Shown here piece by piece: positions 1 through 5,757 of a stretch of 5,757 nucleotides of DNA (the stretch's first letter is position 1; each line of letters opens with the position of its first letter). The notes under the pieces were generated by a model. The model had not been told where the DNA came from. It did not search any database and worked only from the letters and a program-made list of their open reading frames with translations. The stretch comes from an uncultured Eubacteriales bacterium. Its GTDB lineage: Bacteria; Bacillota; Clostridia; Oscillospirales; Oscillospiraceae. The DNA is taken from positions 1-5,757 of the forward strand of contig URTG01000113.1 of the NCBI GenBank assembly GCA_900550705.1, given 5' to 3'. Position numbers and translations under genes: made by a program.

Positions 1-59
1 ACCGGGACCCGGACGAGGCCCGCACCCGCCGTGGGAGAACGTTTCCAGCTTCCGTTTTC

Positions 60-89
60 GGACTCCGCTTGACCTGCGGTCCGTTTTCC
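60..89 (+). terminator. Terminator-like hairpin upstream of the first gene (tentative)
   Basis: Bases 59-63 (CGGAC) can pair with 79-83 (GTCCG), and 66-68 (CGC) with 76-78 (GCG), leaving a 2-nt bulge and a 7-nt loop at 69-75. A short run of four T follows at 84-87. This resembles a weak Rho-independent terminator for a gene left of the window. The T-run is short and the stem bulged, so the assignment is uncertain. The loop contains the -35 box of the next promoter. Confidence 0.35.
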
Positions 90-97
90 TGTATAAT
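69..97 (+). promoter_or_regulatory. SigA-type promoter for the gene at 198
   Basis: The -35 box TTGACC (69-74) and a perfect -10 box TATAAT (92-97) are separated by 17 bp, the optimal spacing. Transcription should start near position 104, giving a leader of about 94 nt before the coding region at 198. It lies in the only AT-rich patch upstream of the gene. It may also drive trkA and trkH, since no good promoter is visible between 908 and 1046. Confidence 0.85.
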
Positions 98-125
98 AAG
101 ATGAATTTATAGCCCGTTTCTTTGT

Positions 126-167
126 GGAGAACACCAGCTTCTCCCCCAGCCCGCCGAAACTGCGGGC
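126..167 (+). other. Structured 5' leader with two small hairpins
   Basis: Two stems sit one after the other in the predicted untranslated leader. GGAGAA (126-131) pairs with TTCTCC (139-144) around a 7-nt loop, and GCCCGC (149-154) pairs with GCGGGC (162-167) around another 7-nt loop. No T-run follows, so this is not a terminator. It matches no riboswitch I recognise. It may stabilise the mRNA or be incidental in GC-rich DNA. Confidence 0.4.
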
Positions 168-188
168 CGATCAGACGGCTTGTATATC

Positions 189-193
189 AGGAG
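189..193 (+). promoter_or_regulatory. Ribosome binding site deciding a TTG start
   Basis: AGGAG lies 4 nt before TTG at 198 and 10 nt before a second in-frame TTG at 204. The only nearby ATG (194-196) is in another frame that does not encode the conserved protein, so a TTG start is required. Which of the two TTG codons is used cannot be settled from the sequence; the protein differs by only two residues. Confidence 0.7.
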
Positions 194-197
194 ATGA

Positions 198-908
198 TTG
201 CCTTTGAAGCGACCCCAGCTGTTTTCTTTGTTACTTTGTCTTGTGATCGGAATTTGTGTCGGCGGACTGCTGCCCATGCCCTGGGAGCACCCTGCCGTTG
301 TTTCTCCCGCTCCGTCGGTCAATCACGTACTGGATGCCCCATCCCCCGAGGGCAGCGGCCAGGGGTCCGCCTCGGGCAAGCAGACCGCCGTTCTGGACAG
401 CGGGAACAACTTCACCCTGCTGAGTGCCGCCTGTCAGGTGAACCAGGCCCTTCACGACCAGGACTACGCCGTGGTGGCCTCCTATGTAGACCCCGTCCGG
501 GGCGTGACCTTCACCCCCTACTCCACCGTGGATTTTGACACGGACCTGACCTTCACCGCCGCCCAGATCCAGAATCTGGCCCAGGATAAGACGGTGTACA
601 CCTGGGGCACGGTAGACGGCCGGGGTTCTCTCATCGAGCAGACCATGGCCCAGTATTTTCAGAGCTATGTCTACGACCAGGACTACACCCAGGCCCCCCA
701 GATCGGCGTGGACCGGATTCAGATGACGGGCAACGCCCTGGAAAATCTCAAGGATGCCTACCCCGACTGCCGGTTCGTGGATTTCAGCTATCCCGAGCTG
801 GACCCGGCCTACCAGGGCCTGGACTGGTGCTCCCTGCGCCTGGTCTTCGCCCCCGAGACGACGAAATGGCGGCTGGTGGGGATCGTACACGGTCAGTGGA
901 CCATCTGA
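198..908 (+). CDS. Uncharacterised exported or membrane-anchored protein
   Basis: This 236-residue protein has no function I can assign. A basic start (KR at 4-5) is followed by one hydrophobic segment (about 8-27), fitting a Sec signal peptide or signal anchor. The cysteines at 14 and 20 lack a lipobox, so a lipoprotein is unlikely. A Pro/Ser/Gly-rich linker (about 32-62) leads to a globular domain outside the membrane (about 70-236). Distinctive patches are YVDP...GVTFTPY (96-108), YTWGTVDGRG (134-143), YFQSYVYDQDY (153-163), and a C-terminus with DW, SLRLVF and LVGIVHGQWTI (209-236). From memory, this pattern, especially the C-terminal patch, recurs in uncharacterised secreted proteins of Bacillus, Paenibacillus and Clostridia; a search must confirm this. 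It starts with TTG behind AGGAG. It has its own promoter and lies 137 nt before trkA on the same strand, so it may be co-transcribed with trkAH, but no shared function is shown. Confidence 0.85.
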   Translation: MPLKRPQLFSLLLCLVIGICVGGLLPMPWEHPAVVSPAPSVNHVLDAPSPEGSGQGSASGKQTAVLDSGNNFTLLSAACQVNQALHDQDYAVVASYVDPVRGVTFTPYSTVDFDTDLTFTAAQIQNLAQDKTVYTWGTVDGRGSLIEQTMAQYFQSYVYDQDYTQAPQIGVDRIQMTGNALENLKDAYPDCRFVDFSYPELDPAYQGLDWCSLRLVFAPETTKWRLVGIVHGQWTI

Positions 909-918
909 TTGGTTCCCT

Positions 919-997
919 CCCGCCGCCTCCGTGCGGGCGGGCGGACGATGATCTTTTGATGTATTGTGTGGTTTCCACCCTCTGCGCGGGGGCGGAA
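919..997 (+). other. Two GC-rich hairpins in the gap before trkA
   Basis: CCCGCC (919-924) pairs with GGCGGG (936-941), extended by GC/GC across one bulged G. The nearest T-run is four bases at 954-957, about 12 nt past the stem, too far for a standard terminator. A second hairpin pairs 973-982 with 988-997: nine pairs including one T-G, one A/C mismatch and a 5-nt loop, with no T-run. I found no -35/-10 pair in 909-1045. The gap may hold a weak terminator or attenuator between the upstream gene and trkA, or a structured trkA leader. Confidence 0.35.
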
Positions 998-1045
998 CGC
1001 TGGGAATCAGACTCAGAACTGCGAAAATAGAAAGGACATTTTGTC

Positions 1046-2443
1046 ATGGACATTGTCATCGTAGGCGTGGGCAAGGTCGGCTTCTCCCTGGCGGAGCAGC
1101 TGGTCCGGGAATCCCATAATGTCACCCTGGTGGACCAGCGGGAGGATACCCTGCGGCACGCCGCCGACACGCTGGATATTATGCCCGTCCGGGGCAACGG
1201 CGTGTCGGTCTGCTCGCTGGAGGAGGCGGGGGTGGACCACGCCGACCTGCTGGTGGCGGCCACCAATTCCGACGAGGTGAATATGATCTGCTGCCTGACG
1301 GCCAAAAACCTGGGCACCCGATTCACCATCGCCCGCATCCGCAACCCGGAGTATACCAGCAGTCTGACCGAGCTGTGCCGCAACCTGAAAATCGACATGG
1401 TCATCAACCCGGAGAGCGCCACCGCCGCCGAGATCGCCCGGCTGCTCCGCTTCCCCGCGGCGGCCAATATCGAGACCTTCTGCCGGGGCCGGGTGGAGCT
1501 GATGGGCTTCCGCCTCCAGCCCCAGGACTTTCTGGTGGGCAAGCCGCTGATGAACCTGTCCAGCCAGGTCAAGCGGCTGTCTCTGCTGTTCTGCGCCGCC
1601 GAGCGGGACGGACAGGTATCCATCCCCAACGGCGCTTTCGTCCCCCGGGCGGGGGATAAGCTCTATCTGGTGGGCCGGCCGGACAGCCTGGACCAGTTCT
1701 TCCAGGTCCTGGGCCGCTACACCCCCAAGATCAAGCGGGTGTTCATCACCGGCGGGGGCAAAATCTCCGCCTATCTGCTGGCCGCGCTGTCCAACATGGG
1801 TATGAATCTGAAGGTGGTGGAGCTGAACGAGGCCCGCTGCCGGGTGCTCAGCGAGACCTTCCCCGCCGTCTCCGTCCTCCATGGCGACGGCACGGACCAG
1901 GACCTGCTGGACTCGGAGCGTCTGGCGGAGAGCGACGCCTTCGTGGCCCTCACCGACCGGGACGAGGACAACCTCATCACCGCCCTGTACGCCTCCCAGC
2001 TGGGGCTGTCCAAGGTCATCGCCAAGTGCAACCGGCAGAATTACGCCGGCATCGTCCGGTCTGTGGGGCTGGACAGCGTCCTGTCCCCCAAATTCATTAC
2101 CGCCTCCTACATTCTTCATGTGGTGCGGGGAATGCAGAACTCCCAGGGCAGCGTGATGAACTCCCTCCACCGCATTGCCGACGGCGGCGCGGAGGCCATG
2201 GAGTTCACCGTGGCCCCCTCCACCCACTACCTGGGGGTGCCCCTGCGGGAGCTGAAGCTGAAGCCCGGCGTTCTGATCGCCGTCATCGTCCGCGGCCGCG
2301 AGATCATCATCCCGGAGGGTTCCTCCGCTCTCCAGGCCAACGACAACGTGATCCTCATCTCCCGCAGCAGCGTGATTCGTGACCTGAACGACATCTTCCG
2401 TGCGGAGGCTGCCCCGGAGCGCGGGGCGGGAGGCGCACAATGA
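1046..2443 (+). CDS. trkA: Trk system potassium uptake regulator TrkA
   Basis: This cytoplasmic peripheral subunit binds the TrkH channel and gates K+ uptake in response to nucleotides. Its 465 residues are close to E. coli TrkA (458), and it has the duplicated architecture of TrkA, not the single-unit KtrA form. The order is Rossmann RCK_N 1 (about 1-120) with GVGKVG at 7-12 and acidic D30 after strand 2, TrkA_C 1 (about 140-225), RCK_N 2 (about 230-350) with GGGKIS at 236-241, E259 and HGDGTD at 279-284, and TrkA_C 2 (about 375-455). The first site keeps the full GxGxxG NAD(H)-type motif plus the acidic residue. In the second site the last Gly is Ser241, so the two sites may bind different nucleotides (inference). 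The ATG start has AAAGGA (1031-1036) 9 nt upstream. The stop overlaps the trkH start as ATGA, implying translational coupling. No c-di-AMP (ydaO) riboswitch is visible upstream. Confidence 0.95.
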   Translation: MDIVIVGVGKVGFSLAEQLVRESHNVTLVDQREDTLRHAADTLDIMPVRGNGVSVCSLEEAGVDHADLLVAATNSDEVNMICCLTAKNLGTRFTIARIRNPEYTSSLTELCRNLKIDMVINPESATAAEIARLLRFPAAANIETFCRGRVELMGFRLQPQDFLVGKPLMNLSSQVKRLSLLFCAAERDGQVSIPNGAFVPRAGDKLYLVGRPDSLDQFFQVLGRYTPKIKRVFITGGGKISAYLLAALSNMGMNLKVVELNEARCRVLSETFPAVSVLHGDGTDQDLLDSERLAESDAFVALTDRDEDNLITALYASQLGLSKVIAKCNRQNYAGIVRSVGLDSVLSPKFITASYILHVVRGMQNSQGSVMNSLHRIADGGAEAMEFTVAPSTHYLGVPLRELKLKPGVLIAVIVRGREIIIPEGSSALQANDNVILISRSSVIRDLNDIFRAEAAPERGAGGAQ

Positions 2444-3879
2444 ATCTGAAGCTGGTCCTTCGTGTGGTGGGCCGGGTGTCTCTCATTGAGGCGGCGGCTC
2501 TGGTGGTCCCCCTGATCGTGGCCCTGCTGTACGGCGAGAGTCCCCACCCCTTTCTCCTCAGCATCGCCCTGGTGGCGGCGGCGGGGCTGGCCCTGTCGCT
2601 GATCCCGGCGCAGAAGCACTTTTTCGTCCGGGAGGGCTTCGCCTGTGTGGGCCTGATCTGGATCGTCACCGGACTGGTGGGCGCGCTGCCCTTCTGGTTC
2701 AGCGGATATTTCCACTCTCTGGCGGACTGTATTTTCGAGTCCTGCTCCGGCTTTACTACCACGGGGGCGACCATTCTGGTGGACATTGAGGCCCTGCCCA
2801 AGGGGATTCTGTTCTGGCGGTCCTTTACCCACTGGATGGGCGGCATGGGCGTGCTGGTGCTGGCCACGGCGGTGATCCCCTCTATGGGCATCCGCTCCCA
2901 CTACCTCACCCAGGCGGAGACGCCGGGTCCCGTCTTCTCGAAGCTGGTGCCCAAGCAGTCTCAGACCTCTAAGATCCTTTACGGCATTTACTGCGTCCTC
3001 ACCCTGGCGGAGACCCTGCTTCTCAAGCTGGCCGGAATGCCCCTGTACGATGCGCTGATCCATGCCTTCAGCACCGCCGGTACCGGCGGCTTTTCCAATC
3101 GGAACGCCAGCGTGGGGGCCTACAACAGCTTCGCCATCGACATGATCATTGCCGTGTTCATCCTGCTGTTCTCGGTAAACTTTGCCCTGTACTTCCTGCT
3201 GCTGACCAAAAAGCTGCGTGAGGTGCTGCAAAGCGACGAGCTGCGGTTCTTCCTCTGGGTGGTCTTCGGGGCCACGGTCCTCATCATGTGGAACACCGCG
3301 CCCCAGTACTCCAGCCTGGCCCAGAACTTCCGGTACGCCTTCTTCCAGGTGTGCTCCATCATCTCCACCACCGGCTTTTCCAGCCTGGACTGGGGGGCGG
3401 CGTGGCCCGCCTTCTCCCAGTGTATTCTGGTGCTGCTGATGTTCTGCGGGGCCTGCGCCGGGTCCACCGGCGGCGGGATCAAGTGCTCCCGCGTGCTCAT
3501 CCTCCTTCGGTCGGTCCGGCGGGAGGCCCATCACATCCTCCACCCCCGCTCTGTGGAGGTGGTCCGGCTGGACGGCAAGGTGGCCGACGAGAGCACCATC
3601 CGCTCCACCATGATCTTCATCAGCGCCTACCTGGCCATTATTCTGGCCGCCACGCTGGTGATCTCTCTGGACGGCTGCTCCTTTACCGTGTCCTTTACCT
3701 CCGCCCTCACCTGCATGAGCAACGTGGGTCCCGGGCTGGAGATCGTGGGGCCGGCGGGGAACTTCTCCGCCTTTTCCCCCCTGTCCAAGCTGGTCATGTC
3801 CCTGTGTATGCTCATCGGCCGGCTGGAGATCTTCCCCATTCTGGTCCTGTTCAGCCGCTCCACCTGGCGGCGCGGTTAA
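2440..3879 (+). CDS. trkH: Trk system potassium uptake channel subunit TrkH
   Basis: This is the integral-membrane K+-translocating subunit of the Trk uptake system, working with TrkA from the gene just upstream. It has 479 residues (E. coli TrkH has 483) with many hydrophobic helices, in four repeated membrane-pore-membrane units preceded by an N-terminal helix pair. All four filter loops are present, each with its Gly: SGFTTTGAT (103-111, G109), STAGTGGFS (211-219, G216/G217), STTGFSS (309-315, G312) and SNVGPG (427-432, G430). This fits a K+-selective pore. Other hallmarks are GSTGGGIKCSR (341-351), HPRSV (368-372) and the C-terminal GRLEIFPIL (460-468). The length and the two-domain TrkA partner favour TrkH over the shorter KtrB. 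GGGAGG (2428-2433) lies 6 nt before the ATG, inside the end of trkA, and the 4-base overlap suggests coupled, near-equal translation. A strong terminator follows 10 nt after the stop. Confidence 0.95.
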   Translation: MNLKLVLRVVGRVSLIEAAALVVPLIVALLYGESPHPFLLSIALVAAAGLALSLIPAQKHFFVREGFACVGLIWIVTGLVGALPFWFSGYFHSLADCIFESCSGFTTTGATILVDIEALPKGILFWRSFTHWMGGMGVLVLATAVIPSMGIRSHYLTQAETPGPVFSKLVPKQSQTSKILYGIYCVLTLAETLLLKLAGMPLYDALIHAFSTAGTGGFSNRNASVGAYNSFAIDMIIAVFILLFSVNFALYFLLLTKKLREVLQSDELRFFLWVVFGATVLIMWNTAPQYSSLAQNFRYAFFQVCSIISTTGFSSLDWGAAWPAFSQCILVLLMFCGACAGSTGGGIKCSRVLILLRSVRREAHHILHPRSVEVVRLDGKVADESTIRSTMIFISAYLAIILAATLVISLDGCSFTVSFTSALTCMSNVGPGLEIVGPAGNFSAFSPLSKLVMSLCMLIGRLEIFPILVLFSRSTWRRG

Positions 3880-3889
3880 TCAGCAAACT

Positions 3890-3935
3890 TCAAGGAGAAG
3901 GGTCATTTTTGGTCCCTTCTCCTTGATTTTTGCTT
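3890..3935 (+). terminator. Rho-independent terminator after trkH
   Basis: A perfect 13-bp inverted repeat (3890-3902 with 3914-3926, arms TCAAGGAGAAGGG and its complement) encloses an 11-nt loop and is followed at once by TTTTTGCTT. It begins 10 nt after the trkH stop codon. It should end the trkAH transcript and insulate the pyrophosphatase gene downstream. Confidence 0.93.
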
Positions 3936-3987
3936 GTATACTGGTGATTTCGAAAGTGTTTTTTATAAATCAGTTAAATTTCTCCCA

Positions 3988-4015
3988 TTGAACTTTCCAT
4001 CCTATATGGTAAAAT
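3988..4015 (+). promoter_or_regulatory. Extended -10 SigA-type promoter for the pyrophosphatase gene
   Basis: TTGAAC (3988-3993) and TAAAAT (4010-4015) are separated by 16 bp, and TG at 4007-4008 one base before the -10 box makes an extended -10 element. The predicted start is near 4022, giving a leader of about 78 nt. It lies in an AT-rich stretch after the trkH terminator, so the pyrophosphatase is transcribed independently of trkAH. Confidence 0.75.
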
Positions 4016-4031
4016 AACCATACGTCTTTGT

Positions 4032-4073
4032 TAGACTGTGGGGTTCCGCCTGACCCTCGGGGCACACGGTCTA
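4032..4073 (+). other. Leader hairpin upstream of the pyrophosphatase gene
   Basis: TAGACTGTG (4032-4040) pairs with CACGGTCTA (4065-4073) over nine pairs, one of them T-G. The 24-nt interior can form a further GGGT/ACCC stem (4041-4044 with 4053-4056) stacked directly on it. It starts about 10 nt after the predicted transcription start and ends 10 nt before the ribosome binding site. No T-run follows, so it is not a terminator, and it contains no obvious anti-RBS sequence. It could be an mRNA stabiliser or part of an unrecognised regulatory leader; I match it to no known riboswitch. Confidence 0.55.
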
Positions 4074-4083
4074 CAGTTTCAAA

Positions 4084-4091
4084 AAGGAGAG
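4084..4091 (+). promoter_or_regulatory. Ribosome binding site deciding a TTG start
   Basis: AAGGAGAG is a strong Shine-Dalgarno match 8-10 nt before TTG at 4100. The first in-frame ATG (4109) would be about 19 nt away, too far, so TTG is the better start. Confidence 0.8.
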
Positions 4092-4099
4092 TGTAAGTT

Positions 4100-5757
4100 T
4101 TGGACAAAATGTTTTGGATCGGACTTGCCGGTGCCGTCATTGCGCTGCTGTTTGCCGTAATGCAGAGCCGGAAGGTCCTCGCCTTCTCTGAGGGCAACGA
4201 CACCATGAAAAAGATCGCTTCCGCCATCCGGCAGGGCGCAAATGCTTATCTGAAGCATCAGTACGCCACTGTGGCCAAGGTCTTTGTCGTGGTGTTTTTG
4301 GTTCTGCTGGTTCTGGCCTGGCAGGGGCTGCTGGATAACTGGTTTATCCCCTTCGCCTTCCTCACCGGCGGCATCTACTCCGCTCTGGCAGGCTTTGTCG
4401 GCATGAAGATTGCCACCTCTGCCAACGCCCGCACCGCTCAGGCCGCCAGCGAGAGCCTGAACAAGGGCCTGAACGTGGCCTTCTCCTCCGGCGCTGTCAT
4501 GGGCTTCACCGTGGTGGGCCTGGGCCTGCTGGACATCTCCGTCTGGTTCCACATCCTGAAGTACATCGCCGGCTTCGAGGCCGCCAAGATCGCCCAGACC
4601 ATGGTTATGTTCGGCATGGGCGCTTCCTTCATGGCTCTGTTCGCCCGTGTGGGCGGCGGTATCTTCACCAAGGCCGCCGACGTGGGCGCCGACCTGGTGG
4701 GCAAGGTCGAGGCCGGTATCCCCGAGGACGACCCCCGCAACCCCGCCACCATCGCCGACAACGTGGGCGACAACGTGGGCGACGTGGCCGGCATGGGCGC
4801 TGACCTGTACGAGTCCTATGTGGGCTCCATCCTGGCCACCTTTGCCCTGGGCGTGGCCGCCTATCCCGACAACAGCTGGTCCGCCATGCTGCTGCCCATC
4901 TCTCTGGCCGTTGTGGGCATCCTGTGCTCCATCGCCTGCTCCTTCCTGATCCGCACCAAGGAGGGCGCTTCTCAGCGCGAGCTGCTGGGCACCCTGCGTA
5001 AGGGTACTTACGGCGCTGCCATCCTGGCCGCCATCCTGGCCGCTCCTCTGACCTACTTCACCGTGGGCAACTGGGGCGTGTATGTCGCTATCCTGTGTGG
5101 TCTGATCGGCGGCTGCGCCATCGGCTACTTCACCGAGTATTACACCTCTGACACCTACAAGCCCACCCAGGTCCTGGCTGATGCCACCGAGACCGGTGCC
5201 GCCACCACCATCATCGGCGGTCTGTCCCTGGGCATGATGTCCACCATCGCCCCCATCCTGATCGTGGGCGCTGCCGTTATCATCTCCTTCCTGGCTGCCG
5301 GCGGCTCTCTGGCCACCGCTTCCGCCAACTACGCCGACCTGTTCTCTAAGGGTCTGTACGGCATCGGCATCGCCGCCGTGGGTATGCTGTCCACTCTGGG
5401 CATCACTCTGGCCACCGACGCCTATGGTCCCGTGGCCGACAACGCCGGCGGCATCGCCGAGATGTCCGGCCTGGGCGAGGAGGTCCGTGAGCGCACCGAC
5501 GCCCTGGACTCCCTGGGCAACACCACCGCTGCCACCGGCAAGGGCTTCGCCATCGGCTCCGCCGCGCTGACTGCCCTGGCTCTGCTGGTCAGCTATGTGG
5601 ACATCGTCAAGTCCAAGATGGACCACGCCCCCGATCTGTCCCTGACCAACCCCGCCGTTCTGGTGGGTCTGTTCGTGGGCGCTATGCTCACCTTCGTGTT
5701 CGCCGCCTTCACCATGAGCGCCGTGCAGCGCGCCGCCCAGTCCATCGTGGTTGAGGT
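4100..5757 (+). CDS. hppA: K+-dependent membrane-integral pyrophosphatase (Na+ and/or H+ pump), 3' end outside window
   Basis: This polytopic enzyme hydrolyses pyrophosphate to phosphate in the cytoplasm and pumps Na+ and/or H+ outward. The 552 complete codons seen begin at TTG and run off the edge. The family is usually about 660-770 residues, so the last Mg-PPi-binding loop and final helices are missing. The N-terminal helix starts MDKMFWIGLAGAV. The core substrate site is present: RVGGGIFTKAADVGADLVGK (183-202) with D194, D198 and K202; EDDPRNPATIADNVGDNVGD (209-228) with D220, D224 and D228; and ADLYESYVGS (234-243) with the gate Glu238. A second acidic segment, DAYGPVADNAGGIAEM, is at 440-455. 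GNTTAATGKG (473-482) carries Ala477 and Gly480, where K+-independent enzymes have Lys and Thr, so this is the K+-dependent class. The ion pumped cannot be settled by eye; Na+ or dual Na+/H+ pumping is plausible in an anaerobic clostridium. The strongly biased codons suggest high expression. It has its own promoter, structured leader and strong ribosome binding site. Confidence 0.96.
   Translation, partial: MDKMFWIGLAGAVIALLFAVMQSRKVLAFSEGNDTMKKIASAIRQGANAYLKHQYATVAKVFVVVFLVLLVLAWQGLLDNWFIPFAFLTGGIYSALAGFVGMKIATSANARTAQAASESLNKGLNVAFSSGAVMGFTVVGLGLLDISVWFHILKYIAGFEAAKIAQTMVMFGMGASFMALFARVGGGIFTKAADVGADLVGKVEAGIPEDDPRNPATIADNVGDNVGDVAGMGADLYESYVGSILATFALGVAAYPDNSWSAMLLPISLAVVGILCSIACSFLIRTKEGASQRELLGTLRKGTYGAAILAAILAAPLTYFTVGNWGVYVAILCGLIGGCAIGYFTEYYTSDTYKPTQVLADATETGAATTIIGGLSLGMMSTIAPILIVGAAVIISFLAAGGSLATASANYADLFSKGLYGIGIAAVGMLSTLGITLATDAYGPVADNAGGIAEMSGLGEEVRERTDALDSLGNTTAATGKGFAIGSAALTALALLVSYVDIVKSKMDHAPDLSLTNPAVLVGLFVGAMLTFVFAAFTMSAVQRAAQSIVVE

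Noticed and set aside
6..36. CCCGGACGAGG near the left edge recalls parts of guanidine riboswitch motifs.
   Set aside because: The pairing partners and the conserved 3' segment are absent, and no guanidine-related gene follows. Treated as chance similarity.
1..72. Possible C-terminal end of an upstream gene: frame 1 is open from the left edge to TGA at 70-72.
   Set aside because: All three + frames stay open for more than 60 nt here, and none gives a recognisable protein end. The first 68 bases are too short to call coding.
122..538. A + strand open frame in another phase starting at ATG 122.
   Set aside because: It overlaps the better-supported frame at 198, is rich in Arg, Pro and Gly, and has no ribosome binding site at its start. 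The frame at 198 has a signal segment and a conserved-looking C-terminus.
909..1045. A c-di-AMP (ydaO) riboswitch in front of trkA, as seen before some K+ transporter genes.
   Set aside because: The gap is too short and shows none of the conserved blocks of that riboswitch.
1013..2440. A minus-strand open frame (475 codons) covering nearly all of trkA.
   Set aside because: Low-complexity Gly/Gln/His/Val composition without recognisable motifs. It is a shadow of the real trkA frame.
2227..3543. A minus-strand open frame (438 codons) opposite trkH.
   Set aside because: A Gly/Gln/His/Arg-rich shadow without motifs, fully overlapped by the well-supported trkA and trkH genes.
3937..3942. TATACT as a -10 box just after the trkH terminator.
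   Set aside because: No -35 box lies at a workable distance. The pair at 3988/4010 is clearly better.
4757..4780. Perfect tandem duplication of the 12-mer GACAACGTGGGC.
   Set aside because: It encodes the conserved DNVGDNVGD active-site motif of the pyrophosphatase family, so it is a protein constraint and not a DNA repeat element.
4079..5626. A long open frame on the minus strand (515 codons) opposite the pyrophosphatase gene.
   Set aside because: Its product is a Gly/His/Gln-rich string with no domain, as expected from the antisense of strongly biased GC-rich codons. The + strand encodes an unmistakable pyrophosphatase.

Overview
The window looks like chromosomal DNA from a GC-rich member of the Clostridia, most likely an Oscillospiraceae-type gut bacterium (Flavonifractor / Lawsonibacter / Oscillibacter relatives). 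This is inferred from four things: GC-rich codons (roughly 60% GC, estimated by eye), Gram-positive-style AGGAG ribosome binding sites, SigA-like promoters in short AT-rich islands, and the gene families present. No mobile element, CRISPR array, tRNA or rRNA was seen. All genes are on the + strand.

Layout. (1) Positions 1-197 are non-coding or the tail of something upstream. They hold a very good SigA promoter (TTGACC, 17 bp spacer, TATAAT), a terminator-like hairpin whose loop contains the -35 box, and a leader of about 90 nt with two small hairpins. (2) Positions 198-908 encode an uncharacterised exported or membrane-anchored protein that starts with TTG. (3) Positions 909-1045 are a gap with two GC-rich hairpins and no convincing promoter. 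(4) Positions 1046-2443 and 2440-3879 are trkA and trkH, overlapping by 4 bases (ATGA) and ending at a perfect 13-bp Rho-independent terminator. (5) Positions 3936-4099 hold an extended -10 promoter and a leader of about 78 nt with a 9-bp stem. (6) From 4100 to the window edge is a K+-dependent membrane-integral pyrophosphatase (hppA family), cut after codon 552 before its C-terminal part.

How the genes fit together. TrkH is the K+-conducting membrane subunit and TrkA is its two-domain nucleotide-binding regulator. The pyrophosphatase splits PPi to pump Na+ and/or H+. It carries the Ala/Gly pair that marks the K+-requiring class, so the K+ brought in by Trk would be a cofactor for its neighbour. 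Trk-type uptake is in turn driven by the membrane gradients such pumps sustain. The terminator and separate promoter show that the pyrophosphatase is its own transcription unit, so the link is one of neighbourhood and physiology, not co-transcription. The protein at 198 may share a transcript with trkAH, but this is not proven.

This is mostly a housekeeping ion-homeostasis region. I do not see an undescribed multi-gene system. The items most worth a second look are the pyrophosphatase leader, its ion specificity, and the unknown exported protein.
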